Source: Bacillota bacterium
GTDB lineage: Bacteria > Bacillota > GCA-003054495 > Carboxydocellales > JAJZSN01
Length of the DNA: 33,451 nt
NCBI GenBank assembly: GCA_021849745.1
Contig: JAJZSN010000028.1
Span: forward strand, 1-33,451
Reading direction: 5' to 3'
The notes under the pieces: generated by a model
Databases searched by the model: none
What the model saw: the letters and a program-made list of their open reading frames with translations, nothing else
What the model was told of the DNA's origin: nothing
Program-made: the position numbers and the translations under genes
Shown here: in pieces, positions 15,159 to 23,033 of the stretch
Layout: every line of letters begins with the position of its first letter
Position numbering within the stretch: the first letter of the stretch is position 1

Positions 15159-15854
15159 TCATATTACCTTCTTCCGATACTCCTCCGTCTTTTCTAACAA
15201 GCCGTCGCGGATGAAGACGGCGCGACCGGTGTAAGAGAGACAGTCCATGTTATGGGTAACCATGATGATGGTTTGTCCCTCTTTGTTGAGGGTTTTGAAA
15301 AGATCCATAATCTCTTGCCCGGTCTTGGTGTCTAAGGCCCCAGTGGGTTCATCAGCGAAAAGAATGGGGGGGTGGTTAACGATGGCCCGGGCGATGGCCA
15401 CCCGTTCTTGCTCGCCCCCGGACAATTGATTGGGTAAACGCTCACATTTATTACCCAAACCCACCTTTTCCAGAACCGCCTTGGCCATTTCCCGCTGCTC
15501 TGTGGTAGACCGATTGGTAATAGCTAAAGGCAGCATAACATTTTCAATGGCAGTTAGATAAGGAATCAACTGAAATTGTTGAAAAACGAATCCCAGGTAT
15601 TCACTGCGAAAATCAGCCCTACGTTCCGAAGACAGCTCATAAATGTTAATATCATCGATAATAACCTCTCCGTTTGTCGGTGGATTAATAGCCCCAAGAA
15701 TACTTAAGAGGGTACTTTTACCCGAACCGGAAGGCCCAACCAAAGCCAAAAATTCGCCCTCTTCAACCTTCAGGTTTACCCCACCCAGGGCGGTAACCAA
15801 ACCCTCACCGCCGTCATAAGTTTTCGTTACATTACGAACTTCAATAATATTCAT
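15159..15854 (-). CDS. MacB/LolD-type ABC transporter ATPase
   Basis: 231 aa with Walker A GPSGSGKST, Q-loop FVFQQFQLIPYLTAIENV, signature LSGGEQERVAIARAI, Walker B ILFADEPTGALD and the switch histidine in MVTHN. The FADEPTGALD/TGQEIM block and length are those of the LolD/MacB-type ATPases that pair with FtsX-like permeases. The ATG at 15854 is preferred over an in-frame GTG at 15863 that sits inside the GGAGGTG ribosome site. It is flanked by its two permeases; the upstream one ends 17 bp before. Confidence 0.93.
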   Translation of the reverse strand: MNIIEVRNVTKTYDGGEGLVTALGGVNLKVEEGEFLALVGPSGSGKSTLLSILGAINPPTNGEVIIDDINIYELSSERRADFRSEYLGFVFQQFQLIPYLTAIENVMLPLAITNRSTTEQREMAKAVLEKVGLGNKCERLPNQLSGGEQERVAIARAIVNHPPILFADEPTGALDTKTGQEIMDLFKTLNKEGQTIIMVTHNMDCLSYTGRAVFIRDGLLEKTEEYRKKVI

Positions 15855-15870
15855 ACTTGCCACCTCCAGC

Positions 15871-17067
15871 CTATATAAATCTAAGCGCTTCTGACGGGTC
15901 TAACTTTGCTGCCTGGTAAGCCGGGAAAACGCTGGCCAGTAAACCCACGATAACGGATATTCCCAGTGCTCCGGCAGCTATATTGAGTTCCCAGGGAATG
16001 GTCAAATCCATCTGAGCAATTAGGGGAGCCGTCGAACCGGCTACCACCATGCCTAACAGATAACCTGAAATTCCTCCTAAGATACTTACAACAGCAGCTT
16101 CGGTGAGAATTATCTGAGCCACATCAACCTTTCGGAACCCGATAGATCTAAAGATGCCGATTTCCCTGGTTCTTTCATTGACTGAACCCATCATGGTTAA
16201 AAATACCACTAAAGAACCGATGAGCAATACCACCACCGAAATAGCCAAGGCAAAATTGGCAAAACGGTCAACCACTGCCTTCCGGGCCTCCACAGCCTCT
16301 TTAACAGCTAAGACATTGGTTTGTGGTAGTTTCTCCGAGATTTGAGCCACGATTTCCTCTATCGGACAGGTATTACACAAAGCGCTGACCTCAATCATGC
16401 TAATCATGTTAGGCCGATTCAAGATTTCCTGGGCCACAGTCAAATCCAGCAAAATAGAATTATCTTCCTCCGAGCCAAGACTCTGGATGACCCCCCTGAC
16501 AGTAAAGCTTTGGTCACCAATGTTTACCGTTTCACCCGGCTTTTTATCCAATTTGGCGGCTAGTTCGCTCCCCAACAAAACCTCAGTATTTTTCATTTCC
16601 ATCCGTTGTGGTTTAGCCTCAAATTGTTCGGGTTTACCGGCATCTGTGTTAATCTTCCACCAGCGTTTCATCCTCAATTCATTTTTAAACTGAATCCCTA
16701 TAGCCAAAGCGTTCTTCTCGTTAACCTTAATACCACCTAATAACTTCGGAGATACCACGGCAATGTTTTCCTTATTCTTAATGGTTCGGATTTTATCTAT
16801 GGCAGAACTGTCAATTTTCTTGACATCAAAAGAAACTCCGGAAACCGGTACCCCTCCGTAAGATAAGGTCAATTTATCAGCTTTGGGTATAATAAGCATG
16901 TTGGCCCCAATCTGGTCAAACTTATTACCTAATTCAATCTTCATTGATTTGGTGATAGTGAACAAGGTCACAATAGTGGTTATACCGATAACCATACCGA
17001 TGACCAAAAACAACATCTTGGCCTTCCGGCGACGCAAATTATTTATTGCGATTGACTCAAGGCGCAC
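15871..17067 (-). CDS. MacB/FtsX-type ABC transporter permease (copy 2)
   Basis: 398 aa, same architecture as the permease at 13884-15068: TM about 17-40, extracytoplasmic domain, three C-terminal TMs with SVNERTREIGIFRSIGF, end AKLDPSEALRFI. The GTG start at 17067 (weak AAGGGGA nearby) is supported by alignment of RLESIAINNLRRRKAKM with KLKDIALNNLRRRKIKM of copy 1. The extracytoplasmic domain carries a CNTC pair (ALCNTCPIEE) that copy 1 lacks, a possible metal or disulfide site. It follows the cysteine-rich small protein by about 50 bp. Confidence 0.85.
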   Translation of the reverse strand: MRLESIAINNLRRRKAKMLFLVIGMVIGITTIVTLFTITKSMKIELGNKFDQIGANMLIIPKADKLTLSYGGVPVSGVSFDVKKIDSSAIDKIRTIKNKENIAVVSPKLLGGIKVNEKNALAIGIQFKNELRMKRWWKINTDAGKPEQFEAKPQRMEMKNTEVLLGSELAAKLDKKPGETVNIGDQSFTVRGVIQSLGSEEDNSILLDLTVAQEILNRPNMISMIEVSALCNTCPIEEIVAQISEKLPQTNVLAVKEAVEARKAVVDRFANFALAISVVVLLIGSLVVFLTMMGSVNERTREIGIFRSIGFRKVDVAQIILTEAAVVSILGGISGYLLGMVVAGSTAPLIAQMDLTIPWELNIAAGALGISVIVGLLASVFPAYQAAKLDPSEALRFI

Positions 17068-17119
17068 TCCCCTTCACCCCTTTGCTTGGTTAAAAGCAGC
17101 GTTACGAAAAAACTGCTCC

Positions 17120-17533
17120 CTAAACTTCTTCAAATTTACCATCCCGAAAATAAAAACTCTTTATTACTTTCCCATCTTTTATAATATCACATTTCACGTG
17201 GCAACCAAAATCCTTGACAAGAGCTTTTACTTCGGAACTATCCCGGTACTTCTGCCGATAATAATCAATACCGGCTTGATTAATAGCTTGTAAATCGACC
17301 CTCTGACCCCTCGTTTTACTTGTGCAGCATTGCATATAACCAGTGGTGGAAACGGTACCGGCAAGAAATTTACTATCCATTTGAAGGGAGGCTGCTTTAC
17401 GTTCCACCACATATAGGCGAGTACCTATAATAATACCCAGGATAATCAAAACTGTAAGCATCCAGGTTAAAACTTTATCCCTTTTGCGAAGCCTTGCTAA
17501 TTCCCCAGGAGAATAGGAAAGAAAATCATCCAT
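17120..17533 (-). CDS. Single-TM protein with paired cysteines, unknown function
   Basis: 137 aa. Short charged cytoplasmic start, one TM (about 22-41), then an extracytoplasmic domain with C69-C70 (YMQCCTSK) and C111-x3-C115 (FGCHVKCDI). Four cysteines plus a histidine in the last group could bind a metal or form disulfides; this is inference. The ATG at 17533 has AAGGAGGTG 8 bases upstream, which rules against an in-frame GTG at 17542 inside the ribosome site. It lies 20 bp after the DUF2318 gene and just ahead of the ABC genes, so it probably is a partner of that system. I do not recognise the family. Confidence 0.65.
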   Translation of the reverse strand: MDDFLSYSPGELARLRKRDKVLTWMLTVLIILGIIIGTRLYVVERKAASLQMDSKFLAGTVSTTGYMQCCTSKTRGQRVDLQAINQAGIDYYRQKYRDSSEVKALVKDFGCHVKCDIIKDGKVIKSFYFRDGKFEEV

Positions 17534-17553
17534 CCCGGGCACCTCCTTACCCC

Positions 17554-18231
17554 TTAAAGTAAAGGTCTCGGTTTCCAGGCCCGTAAAGCTTGTTCATCCA
17601 GAATAACTTTATTGCCTTCAACTTTATAATCCACTTCATCAGGCGGGTTGTTAGGACAACCGCCGGATAAGCCTTTAAGGTTTTTCAAATCCCAACGAGT
17701 ACCGCAGGCAGCGCAAACCAATTGGTTAATTTCGGTATAAAAATTCTCGCCGTCACAAGGTTCACAGAAACTAATGGCTACCACCAATCTTTTATCCGGG
17801 GAAATATAAGACATAATGGGCAAATAGTCAAAAACGGTACCGGTATCAGGTAAGATCACCTGTTGATTGGGGATAATGAATTTTATATAATTTTTCTTTT
17901 TAATCTCATCGAGGTCCAAAATCACTTTGCCGTTCTCAAATTTAGGTTCAATCATGGTAGGCTGAAAACTCTTTCCGCGATAGTCCACTTTCTCGGTAAT
18001 ATAGTAGGTGCCTTTATTTTGCTTATCCAATCCACCAGAACCTTTGAGATTGGACATAAAAGCCACTGACATCAAACCAATGGCAGCTACTATCACCAAT
18101 GGCAAAACAAAGCTTTTTTTCTTTTTGGATTTTCCCATGACCTTAGCTTTCTTTTCTTGCCGTTCCTTGGTAATGGATTCCTCTTCAAAATCCTCATCTA
18201 GGTCGATAAAATCTTTATTATCGCCACTCAT
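17554..18231 (-). CDS. DUF2318 cysteine-rich membrane-anchored protein (copy 2)
   Basis: 225 aa. Acidic then lysine-rich cytoplasmic start, TM about 41-60, and an extracytoplasmic DUF2318 domain with C156-x2-C159, C173-x2-C176 (VCAACGTRWDL) and C192. Spacing between the five cysteines is identical to that of copy 1 (3330-3974), although the sequences differ. It is the first gene of an operon with a Cys-rich protein and a two-permease ABC transporter; a similar order (DUF2318, two permeases, ATPase) occurs in the C. jejuni FTR1/P19 iron locus, but FTR1 and P19 are absent here. It starts at ATG 18231 with AGGAGG. Two BlaI-type operators flank its promoter. Confidence 0.87.
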   Translation of the reverse strand: MSGDNKDFIDLDEDFEEESITKERQEKKAKVMGKSKKKKSFVLPLVIVAAIGLMSVAFMSNLKGSGGLDKQNKGTYYITEKVDYRGKSFQPTMIEPKFENGKVILDLDEIKKKNYIKFIIPNQQVILPDTGTVFDYLPIMSYISPDKRLVVAISFCEPCDGENFYTEINQLVCAACGTRWDLKNLKGLSGGCPNNPPDEVDYKVEGNKVILDEQALRAWKPRPLL

Positions 18232-18257
18232 TATAAAACCTCCTATCTAAATATTTC

Positions 18258-18274
18258 TACTACTTAAAGTAGTA
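18258..18274. promoter_or_regulatory. BlaI-type operator 1 of the DUF2318/ABC operon
   Basis: TACTACTTAAAGTAGTA, inside a 19-bp palindrome (18257-18275, 9-bp arms about one central base). It starts 9 bases downstream of the -10, the same placement as the ccm-operon operator. Confidence 0.8.
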
Positions 18275-18283
18275 GTTTATATT

Positions 18284-18312
18284 ATTATACTCCTACTAAT
18301 TAAAATTTTCAA
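18284..18312 (-). promoter_or_regulatory. Promoter of the DUF2318/ABC operon
   Basis: On the minus strand TTGAAA (18307-18312), a 17-bp spacer, TATAAT (18284-18289). It lies 52 bp ahead of the start codon and is flanked on both sides by TACTA-N7-TAGTA operators. Confidence 0.85.
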
Positions 18313-18320
18313 CATAAATC

Positions 18321-18337
18321 TACTAATTTATGTAGTA
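18321..18337. promoter_or_regulatory. BlaI-type operator 2 of the DUF2318/ABC operon
   Basis: TACTAATTTATGTAGTA, 8 bases upstream of the -35. One arm base differs from the TACTAC/GTAGTA ideal. Two operators on opposite sides of a promoter fit tight repression or cooperative binding. Confidence 0.7.
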
Positions 18338-18351
18338 GATCCTTTGAAAAG

Positions 18352-18376
18352 AATTCTAGTACTAGGTACTAGAATT
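18352..18376. repeat. 25-bp near-perfect palindrome at the end of the M56 gene
   Basis: AATTCTAGTA-CTAGG-TACTAGAATT, symmetric but for the centre, overlapping the stop of the M56 gene. It may act as a weak terminator (minus-strand CTTTT follows) separating blaI-M56 from the DUF2318 operon. Confidence 0.5.
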
Positions 18377-19370
18377 AACAAACCAAAAACAAAACCCCGG
18401 TAACCGAAGTAACTATCCCACCAGCAACCCAGCCCACAGAAGGTTGCCGCAAATGATCAACTTGATTCATGACCCGTTCTACCCTGATTTGCAAAGTACC
18501 CGCCTTCTTAACCAAACCAGGATTAGGAGAGAAGTTATTCCACATAAGTCTCGACCATAATGATTTAGGTGAAAGTTTCCAAACCTTGATCAGAGCTGCC
18601 GCAAAAGCTAAAGGTTTATCGGTTAACTGGAGGGTAATATCATCAGAGGCCTTTTCGTTCTCATCTGCAAAATAATTATAGACCCAATAGGTAACCGGGG
18701 CAAAAAACATAAGGTCCCTTAGGAAAACTGCTATCCAGTTAAGGATGGCGTCTTTTCTAATAATATGGGCCAGCTCATGGGCAAGAACCGCTTCCAGTTC
18801 TTCATCATCCAGATTATCAATTAACCCTTGGGAAAGTACAATCACCGGCTTTCTATAGCCAAAAGTAAAAGCTTGTCCGAATAGATAAGGCGTGACGACA
18901 ATTTGAGGGATTTCAATTTTGCCTTTATAAGCCAAATTCTGCGCTGACTCTATAATCCTGGACTGTGTTGCCAAGGTAGCGAAACCAAATTTCCGAATCA
19001 AACGGTGACTGGTTGTGAAACCCATAGCAACCCGGATAAAGGCAAAAGCAAAGGCTAGGAAAAATAATGGGGTGACTAGAATAGCCATGGCATTGCTAGC
19101 GGTACATAACCCTTGAAGCATCGAATCTAAGCTTTGACTGCCGGAATTAATATTTAATAAGAAGCAACGAGGAGCAACTTCAAAAACCCGGGCCATGGAA
19201 GTAAAAGCAGGAATTACTAAGGGAAGAAGCATTAACTGAGATCTAGTGCGAGGATTTTCGATCTGTAGCTTTTTTATGACAAACAATACTAGAATGTAAG
19301 CTAAAAAAGAGCCTATCAAGGCATAGATAATGAAGGGGTGAAAGTTATCCTGCAACCAGTGATTGGGCAT
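18375..19370 (-). CDS. M56-family (BlaR1/MecR1-like) membrane metalloprotease without sensor domain
   Basis: 331 aa. About four to five TMs; the zinc motif H198-E-L-A-H202 (VLAHELAHIIRKD) and a likely third ligand in ENEKASDD (E239) match BlaR1/MecR1 proteases. It ends in a final TM and a terminal cysteine (VTGVLFLVC); the extracytoplasmic penicillin-binding sensor of true BlaR1 is absent, so beta-lactams are not an obvious signal. M56 proteases of this kind inactivate their BlaI partner. The ATG at 19370 begins one base after the blaI stop, with GAAGGGGGG upstream; a TTG at 19388 inside blaI is less likely. Tandem with the repressor gene. Confidence 0.88.
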   Translation of the reverse strand: MPNHWLQDNFHPFIIYALIGSFLAYILVLFVIKKLQIENPRTRSQLMLLPLVIPAFTSMARVFEVAPRCFLLNINSGSQSLDSMLQGLCTASNAMAILVTPLFFLAFAFAFIRVAMGFTTSHRLIRKFGFATLATQSRIIESAQNLAYKGKIEIPQIVVTPYLFGQAFTFGYRKPVIVLSQGLIDNLDDEELEAVLAHELAHIIRKDAILNWIAVFLRDLMFFAPVTYWVYNYFADENEKASDDITLQLTDKPLAFAAALIKVWKLSPKSLWSRLMWNNFSPNPGLVKKAGTLQIRVERVMNQVDHLRQPSVGWVAGGIVTSVTGVLFLVC

Positions 19371-19371
19371 G

Positions 19372-19803
19372 TTATTTCCCCCCTTCAACCCTTTTCTGTT
19401 TAATTAATTCTTCTAAGGTATCTATATCGTTAGATTTTTCTTTGCTCAATCGGTCTACCAAATGATTCATGGCAGGCTCGGCAAACTCATCAAATAATCC
19501 GTCAAGTACTTCTTTGACAATCTTTTTGGTAAATTCCAGCCTGGAAACTGTGGGTGAATAAATATAGGCATTGCCCTGGGGGTGCTTTTCAAGTAAGTTC
19601 TTCTCATTTAACCGACCCATAATGGTCATAACAGTAGTGTAAGCAATCTCTCTCTGCAGCCGAAGCTGCTCATAAACCTCGCGGACTGTAGCGTGTTCTT
19701 TAGCCCATACTACTTCCATTATATCTGCTTCCAGGTCGCCCAAAACTTTGCGTAAACCTATTTTATGTGGTTTAAATTCAGCAGCAATTTTGGTCAGCAC
19801 CAT
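19372..19803 (-). CDS. BlaI/MecI/CopY-family transcriptional repressor
   Basis: 143 aa: a short N-terminal extension, then the winged-helix domain LGDLEADIMEVVWAKEHATVREVYEQL / AYTTVMTIMGRLNEKNLLEK (the recognition helix TTVMTIMGRL is nearly invariant in BlaI/MecI), wing, and a helical dimerisation tail. BlaI proteins bind inverted repeats as dimers and are inactivated by cleavage through a cognate M56 protease, here encoded next. A TACTA-N7-TAGTA site over its own -35 implies autoregulation. The same site in front of two other operons defines a probable local regulon. The start is ATG 19803 behind AAGGGGGCG. No beta-lactamase gene is present. Confidence 0.92.
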   Translation of the reverse strand: MVLTKIAAEFKPHKIGLRKVLGDLEADIMEVVWAKEHATVREVYEQLRLQREIAYTTVMTIMGRLNEKNLLEKHPQGNAYIYSPTVSRLEFTKKIVKEVLDGLFDEFAEPAMNHLVDRLSKEKSNDIDTLEELIKQKRVEGGK

Positions 19804-19833
19804 CCTCGCCCCCTTTCCCAGTAAGTTACTTTT

Positions 19834-19862
19834 ATAATATCACTTGAGTCTACTACAGTCAA
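19834..19862 (-). promoter_or_regulatory. Promoter of blaI-M56
   Basis: On the minus strand TTGACT (19857-19862), a 17-bp spacer, TATTAT (19834-19839), about 30 bp ahead of the start codon. Confidence 0.75.
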
Positions 19863-19867
19863 TAGTA
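19851..19867. promoter_or_regulatory. BlaI-type autoregulatory operator
   Basis: TACTACAGTCAATAGTA, covering the -35 of the blaI promoter; fits TACTA-N7-TAGTA with one arm base off the TACTAC/GTAGTA ideal. Confidence 0.7.
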
Positions 19868-19957
19868 CCATCTTTTGGTTGCCTGGGAAAAATTGTTGTT
19901 TTTAATCCTTCCTTGATTGAATAATTTTAATTAACTGACTGAAAAGGTGGTTACCAA

Positions 19958-20881
19958 ATGTTAATTATTCTTTTAAGTGTTTCAGCCGGTTTAGCATTAT
20001 TGTTTTTCGGTATGCAGTTAATGAAATCCGGATTGGAGCAAGCTGCCCAAAATAAAATTAAAGCAGCCTTGAATTTACTGACCAAAACTCCTTGGTTGGG
20101 TATGATTACAGGGATGGTGATTACTGCCTTGGTACAAAGTAGCACGGCTGTTACCGTCCTGTCTATTGGCCTGGTTAACGCCAGAATAATGTCCTTCGCC
20201 CAAGCGGTTGGTATTATTTTAGGTACAAATATTGGCACCTGTGTCACAGCATTACTAATTTCCTTTAATCTTGAAAAGTTGGCCGTGCCAGCCATAGGCC
20301 TTGGCGCAACAGGCTGGTTTCTGGGAAGTGAGCGATTAAAATACTTCGGCCAGGCCCTCATGGGTTTTGGGGTGGTCTTCCTGGGGATGAACATCATGGC
20401 CGAATCTTTACAACCCCTAAAAGACTATCCCGTTATCGTTAATTGGCTTGCCAAACTAAGCACCAACCCGCTTTTAGGGGTATTAGCGGGTACTGTTTTT
20501 ACGGCCTTAATTCACAGCAGCAGTGCCACTATCGGCGTGGTCATAGCCCTTTCCAGCCAAAATCTAATGGATCTTCCCGGTGCTATTGCCATTATCCTAG
20601 GAAGTAATATCGGCACCTGCATTACCGGCGTCCTATCGGCCATCGGTACTTCCACAGCCGCCAAACGGGTAGCTGCCGCCCACGTGCTATTAAATGTCAT
20701 CGGGGCCGCCGTCTTCCTCCCCTTAATTCATCCTTTTTCAGATTTAATAAATGCCACTACCGACCAACTCCCCCGCCAAGTGGCCAATGCCCACACCATC
20801 TTCAACATAGTCAGCTCCCTGGCAGTAATCCCCTTCGTCAACCAGTTCAGCAGACTGGTGGAAAGGGTTATTCGGGAGTAG
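19958..20881 (+). CDS. Na/Pi-cotransporter II-related protein
   Basis: 307 aa, about eight TMs, built from two inverted repeats of the Na/Pi cotransporter family, each with the diagnostic serine-rich motif: ITALVQSSTAVTVLS (about residue 60) and FTALIHSSSATIGVVIA (about residue 190), each followed by ILGTNIGTC or ILGSNIGTC. Members import or export phosphate with sodium. This is the short form: the C-terminal PhoU-like domain of YjbB/NptA homologues is absent. The ATG at 19958 has AAGGTGG. It is the only long plus-strand gene before 31 kb and is divergent from blaI. The substrate is inferred from family. Confidence 0.88.
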   Translation: MLIILLSVSAGLALLFFGMQLMKSGLEQAAQNKIKAALNLLTKTPWLGMITGMVITALVQSSTAVTVLSIGLVNARIMSFAQAVGIILGTNIGTCVTALLISFNLEKLAVPAIGLGATGWFLGSERLKYFGQALMGFGVVFLGMNIMAESLQPLKDYPVIVNWLAKLSTNPLLGVLAGTVFTALIHSSSATIGVVIALSSQNLMDLPGAIAIILGSNIGTCITGVLSAIGTSTAAKRVAAAHVLLNVIGAAVFLPLIHPFSDLINATTDQLPRQVANAHTIFNIVSSLAVIPFVNQFSRLVERVIRE

Positions 20882-20885
20882 TCTT

Positions 20886-20905
20886 TAGCTATCAGCTGAC
20901 AGCTT
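20886..20905. repeat. AGCTATCAGCTGACAGC-type word repeat
   Basis: TAGCTATCAGCTGACAGCTT, between the convergent symporter and chemoreceptor genes. It is the same word family as the copies in the ccm operon. Confidence 0.65.
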
Positions 20906-20910
20906 TCTTT

Positions 20911-22617
20911 TCATATTCTAAACTTCATGGCATGCTCTTCCAGAGCTCTAGCCAAATCGGCCAGGATGTTGGCGGAAGCAGCAATTTCCTGTACTGAGGC
21001 AGTTTGTTCTTCGGCAGCCACGGCAACTTGATGAGCGCTTGAAGCAGTTTCTTCAGATATAGCGGCGATGTTATCGATATTAGCCACTACTTCCTGGCCC
21101 CCTGCCGCTAATTCTTCTGTGGCACTGGAAACTTCTTCAATCTGTACTGTGACTTTCTGAATTAACTTGATAATCTGTTTGAAAGCTTCACCCGCCTGAT
21201 TTACCACCTGGGTTCCGTTTTCGACTTCCTCCACCCCTACCTTCATGGCCTGAACGGCTTCCTGAGTATCGGATTGAATTTCTTTTATTAAACCGGCAAT
21301 CTGGGTAGTAGACTCTGCAGATTGTTCTGCTAACTTTCTAACCTCATCGGCCACTACGGCAAACCCACGGCCTTGTTCTCCGGCCCGGGCCGCCTCGATG
21401 GCGGCATTCAGTGCCAATAAGTTGGTCTGCTTAGCGATTCCGGTAATAACATCCACAATCTTACCAATCTCTTGCGATCTACTGCCCAAAGTCTCAATTT
21501 GGATTGCCGACCTGCTAACCGTTTCACTTATGGCCTGCATCTGCAGAATTGCTTTGCCAATAGCCTCCCCACCCTCTAAGGCCGCCTCGCTGGCATTGCT
21601 TGAGGCCTGGGAAACATTATGGGCATTGGAGGCAATCTGTTGGGCGGCCCTGGACATCTGGGCTATGCTCCCCGAAGTTTCATCCACGCTTTTCGACTGG
21701 CTTTCAGTACCATGGGCAACCTGGGCAATAGTAGCAGCAATCTGTTCAGTAGCGTTACCTGATTCATCGGCGCCTTTACTTAACTGCTGAGCCGATGAAG
21801 AAACATGTTTAGTTACTTCCACCACCTTAGCTACCAACTGGGAAATATTGTTTATCATGGTGTTAAAAGTGTTGGCCAGGTGTCCAAACTCGTCATTACT
21901 CGTAGCTTCTACCGAAACAGTCAGATCACCTTTTTCGGCTTTAACCATTACCCCCATAATAGTACGCAAGGGTTGGGAAAGATTTCTCGCAATAAGCCAG
22001 GCCAGTAACACCGTACCCAGCAGCCCTAAGACCATGCCTAAAATCATTTTCACTTTCAATGTGTCAACCATGCCTTGAATTAATTCATTGGAAGCCCCGA
22101 TAAACCACATGCCTACAACTTTATTATCCTTATCTTTTAGTGGTTCAAGATAAACCAGGTATTCCTCATCATTGAACAGTTCATGACCATAATAAATATC
22201 TTCCTTGTTAATAACCTGTTCCAACACTTCTGCCCTGGCATTAATCCCGGTTAAAGCTTTTCCGTCCGGTCCTTTAATACTTGTAGCTACAGAAGTATCA
22301 TAAAGATAAAGGGCAAACTCTTCTCCACTAATTTGCTTGTATTTTTCCAACTCCAGGGAATTTCCCCTAATTAAATAACCACCCTTATACAATTGATTTT
22401 TTTTGACCTCCCAAGGACCGGGTAGTTCCCGCTCAAATAACTCCCGGGCCAAAGCCATTTCTGACGATAACTTCACTTTAAGACTTTGTTCCAATTCCCT
22501 TTCGGCGTAATTAACCGAATATACGCCGATTCCGGTAGCAGTTATGAAAACCATTAACATCATGACAAGAATAAGTTTTAAGCGAAAATTTATATTCAAA
22601 AACCCCAACCCCCCCAT
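20911..22617 (-). CDS. Methyl-accepting chemotaxis protein with extracytoplasmic Cache-like domain
   Basis: 568 aa: TM1 (about 12-32), an extracytoplasmic domain of about 155 residues resembling a single-Cache sensor ([44 protein letters not shown]), TM2 (about 190-210), HAMP, and a long signalling domain. Its hairpin tip [20 protein letters not shown] followed by [20 protein letters not shown] is diagnostic. It should transmit ligand binding to CheA/CheW. No che genes are nearby. The ATG at 22617 has only GAGAT upstream; a start a few codons downstream is possible. No C-terminal CheR pentapeptide. Confidence 0.93.
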   Translation of the reverse strand: MGGLGFLNINFRLKLILVMMLMVFITATGIGVYSVNYAERELEQSLKVKLSSEMALARELFERELPGPWEVKKNQLYKGGYLIRGNSLELEKYKQISGEEFALYLYDTSVATSIKGPDGKALTGINARAEVLEQVINKEDIYYGHELFNDEEYLVYLEPLKDKDNKVVGMWFIGASNELIQGMVDTLKVKMILGMVLGLLGTVLLAWLIARNLSQPLRTIMGVMVKAEKGDLTVSVEATSNDEFGHLANTFNTMINNISQLVAKVVEVTKHVSSSAQQLSKGADESGNATEQIAATIAQVAHGTESQSKSVDETSGSIAQMSRAAQQIASNAHNVSQASSNASEAALEGGEAIGKAILQMQAISETVSRSAIQIETLGSRSQEIGKIVDVITGIAKQTNLLALNAAIEAARAGEQGRGFAVVADEVRKLAEQSAESTTQIAGLIKEIQSDTQEAVQAMKVGVEEVENGTQVVNQAGEAFKQIIKLIQKVTVQIEEVSSATEELAAGGQEVVANIDNIAAISEETASSAHQVAVAAEEQTASVQEIAASANILADLARALEEHAMKFRI

Positions 22618-22724
22618 AATCTCTTTAAATCTTGTTAAAATTGTCCAAGAATCATTTTAAAGTTTCAATTCGACAAAAAGCTAATTTATCCTCCTAAATA
22701 GTAAGAATGTACTATAAAAAACAA

Positions 22725-22749
22725 AAAAGATCCCTTAAACAGGATCCCT
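22725..22749 (-). terminator. Weak intrinsic terminator of the Spo0E-like gene
   Basis: GATCC/GGATC stem (22730-22748 region) directly after the gene, followed on the minus strand by TTTTTTGTTTTTTA. The stem is short. Confidence 0.5.
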
Positions 22750-22758
22750 TCGCTTTAG

Positions 22759-22935
22759 TTAGGCAAGACAAGCTTTTCCTTTGATTAACTCCATGTATCT
22801 AACGATCAATATATCGATTTCACAGCTTTTTTGGTAGATCTCGTCATCTCGCAAAGGGTCTATACTATCATCGGCCATTTTCTCTAAAAGAGCTTGTTGT
22901 TTTCGTATTTCAGATAGCAATTCCCATGCGTCCAT
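22759..22935 (-). CDS. Spo0E-family sporulation regulatory protein
   Basis: 58 aa, two helices: MDAWELLSEIRKQQALLEKM, a short turn, then YQKSCEIDILIVRYMELIKG. The second helix fits the Spo0E signature S-x-E/x-L/I-D-x-L-I-x-x-Y, where the S and D dephosphorylate Spo0A-P. Members delay entry to sporulation. ATG 22935 is chosen over an upstream in-frame start at 22989 because AAAGGTGGTG lies just before it. A TATAAT with TG extension (22972-22977) is 37 bp upstream. Its presence argues for an endospore former. Confidence 0.8.
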   Translation of the reverse strand: MDAWELLSEIRKQQALLEKMADDSIDPLRDDEIYQKSCEIDILIVRYMELIKGKACLA

Positions 22936-22971
22936 GGTTTCACCACCTTTATAAATATACTTTTTGGTGAC

Positions 22972-22977
22972 ATTATA
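22972..22977 (-). promoter_or_regulatory. Extended -10 promoter of the Spo0E-like gene
   Basis: TGG-TATAAT on the minus strand, 37 bp before the start codon; no good -35 at the normal distance. Confidence 0.4.
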
Positions 22978-23033
22978 CCATATCTTCACCAGGTATATAT
23001 GTAAAATTTTGTCGAATAAAATATTTTTCTTAA

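Noticed and set aside
18352..18376. TAGTACTAGGTACTA palindrome as a fifth operator
   Set aside because: The half-sites do not match TACTA-N7-TAGTA, and it sits at a gene end, so a terminator-like role is likelier.
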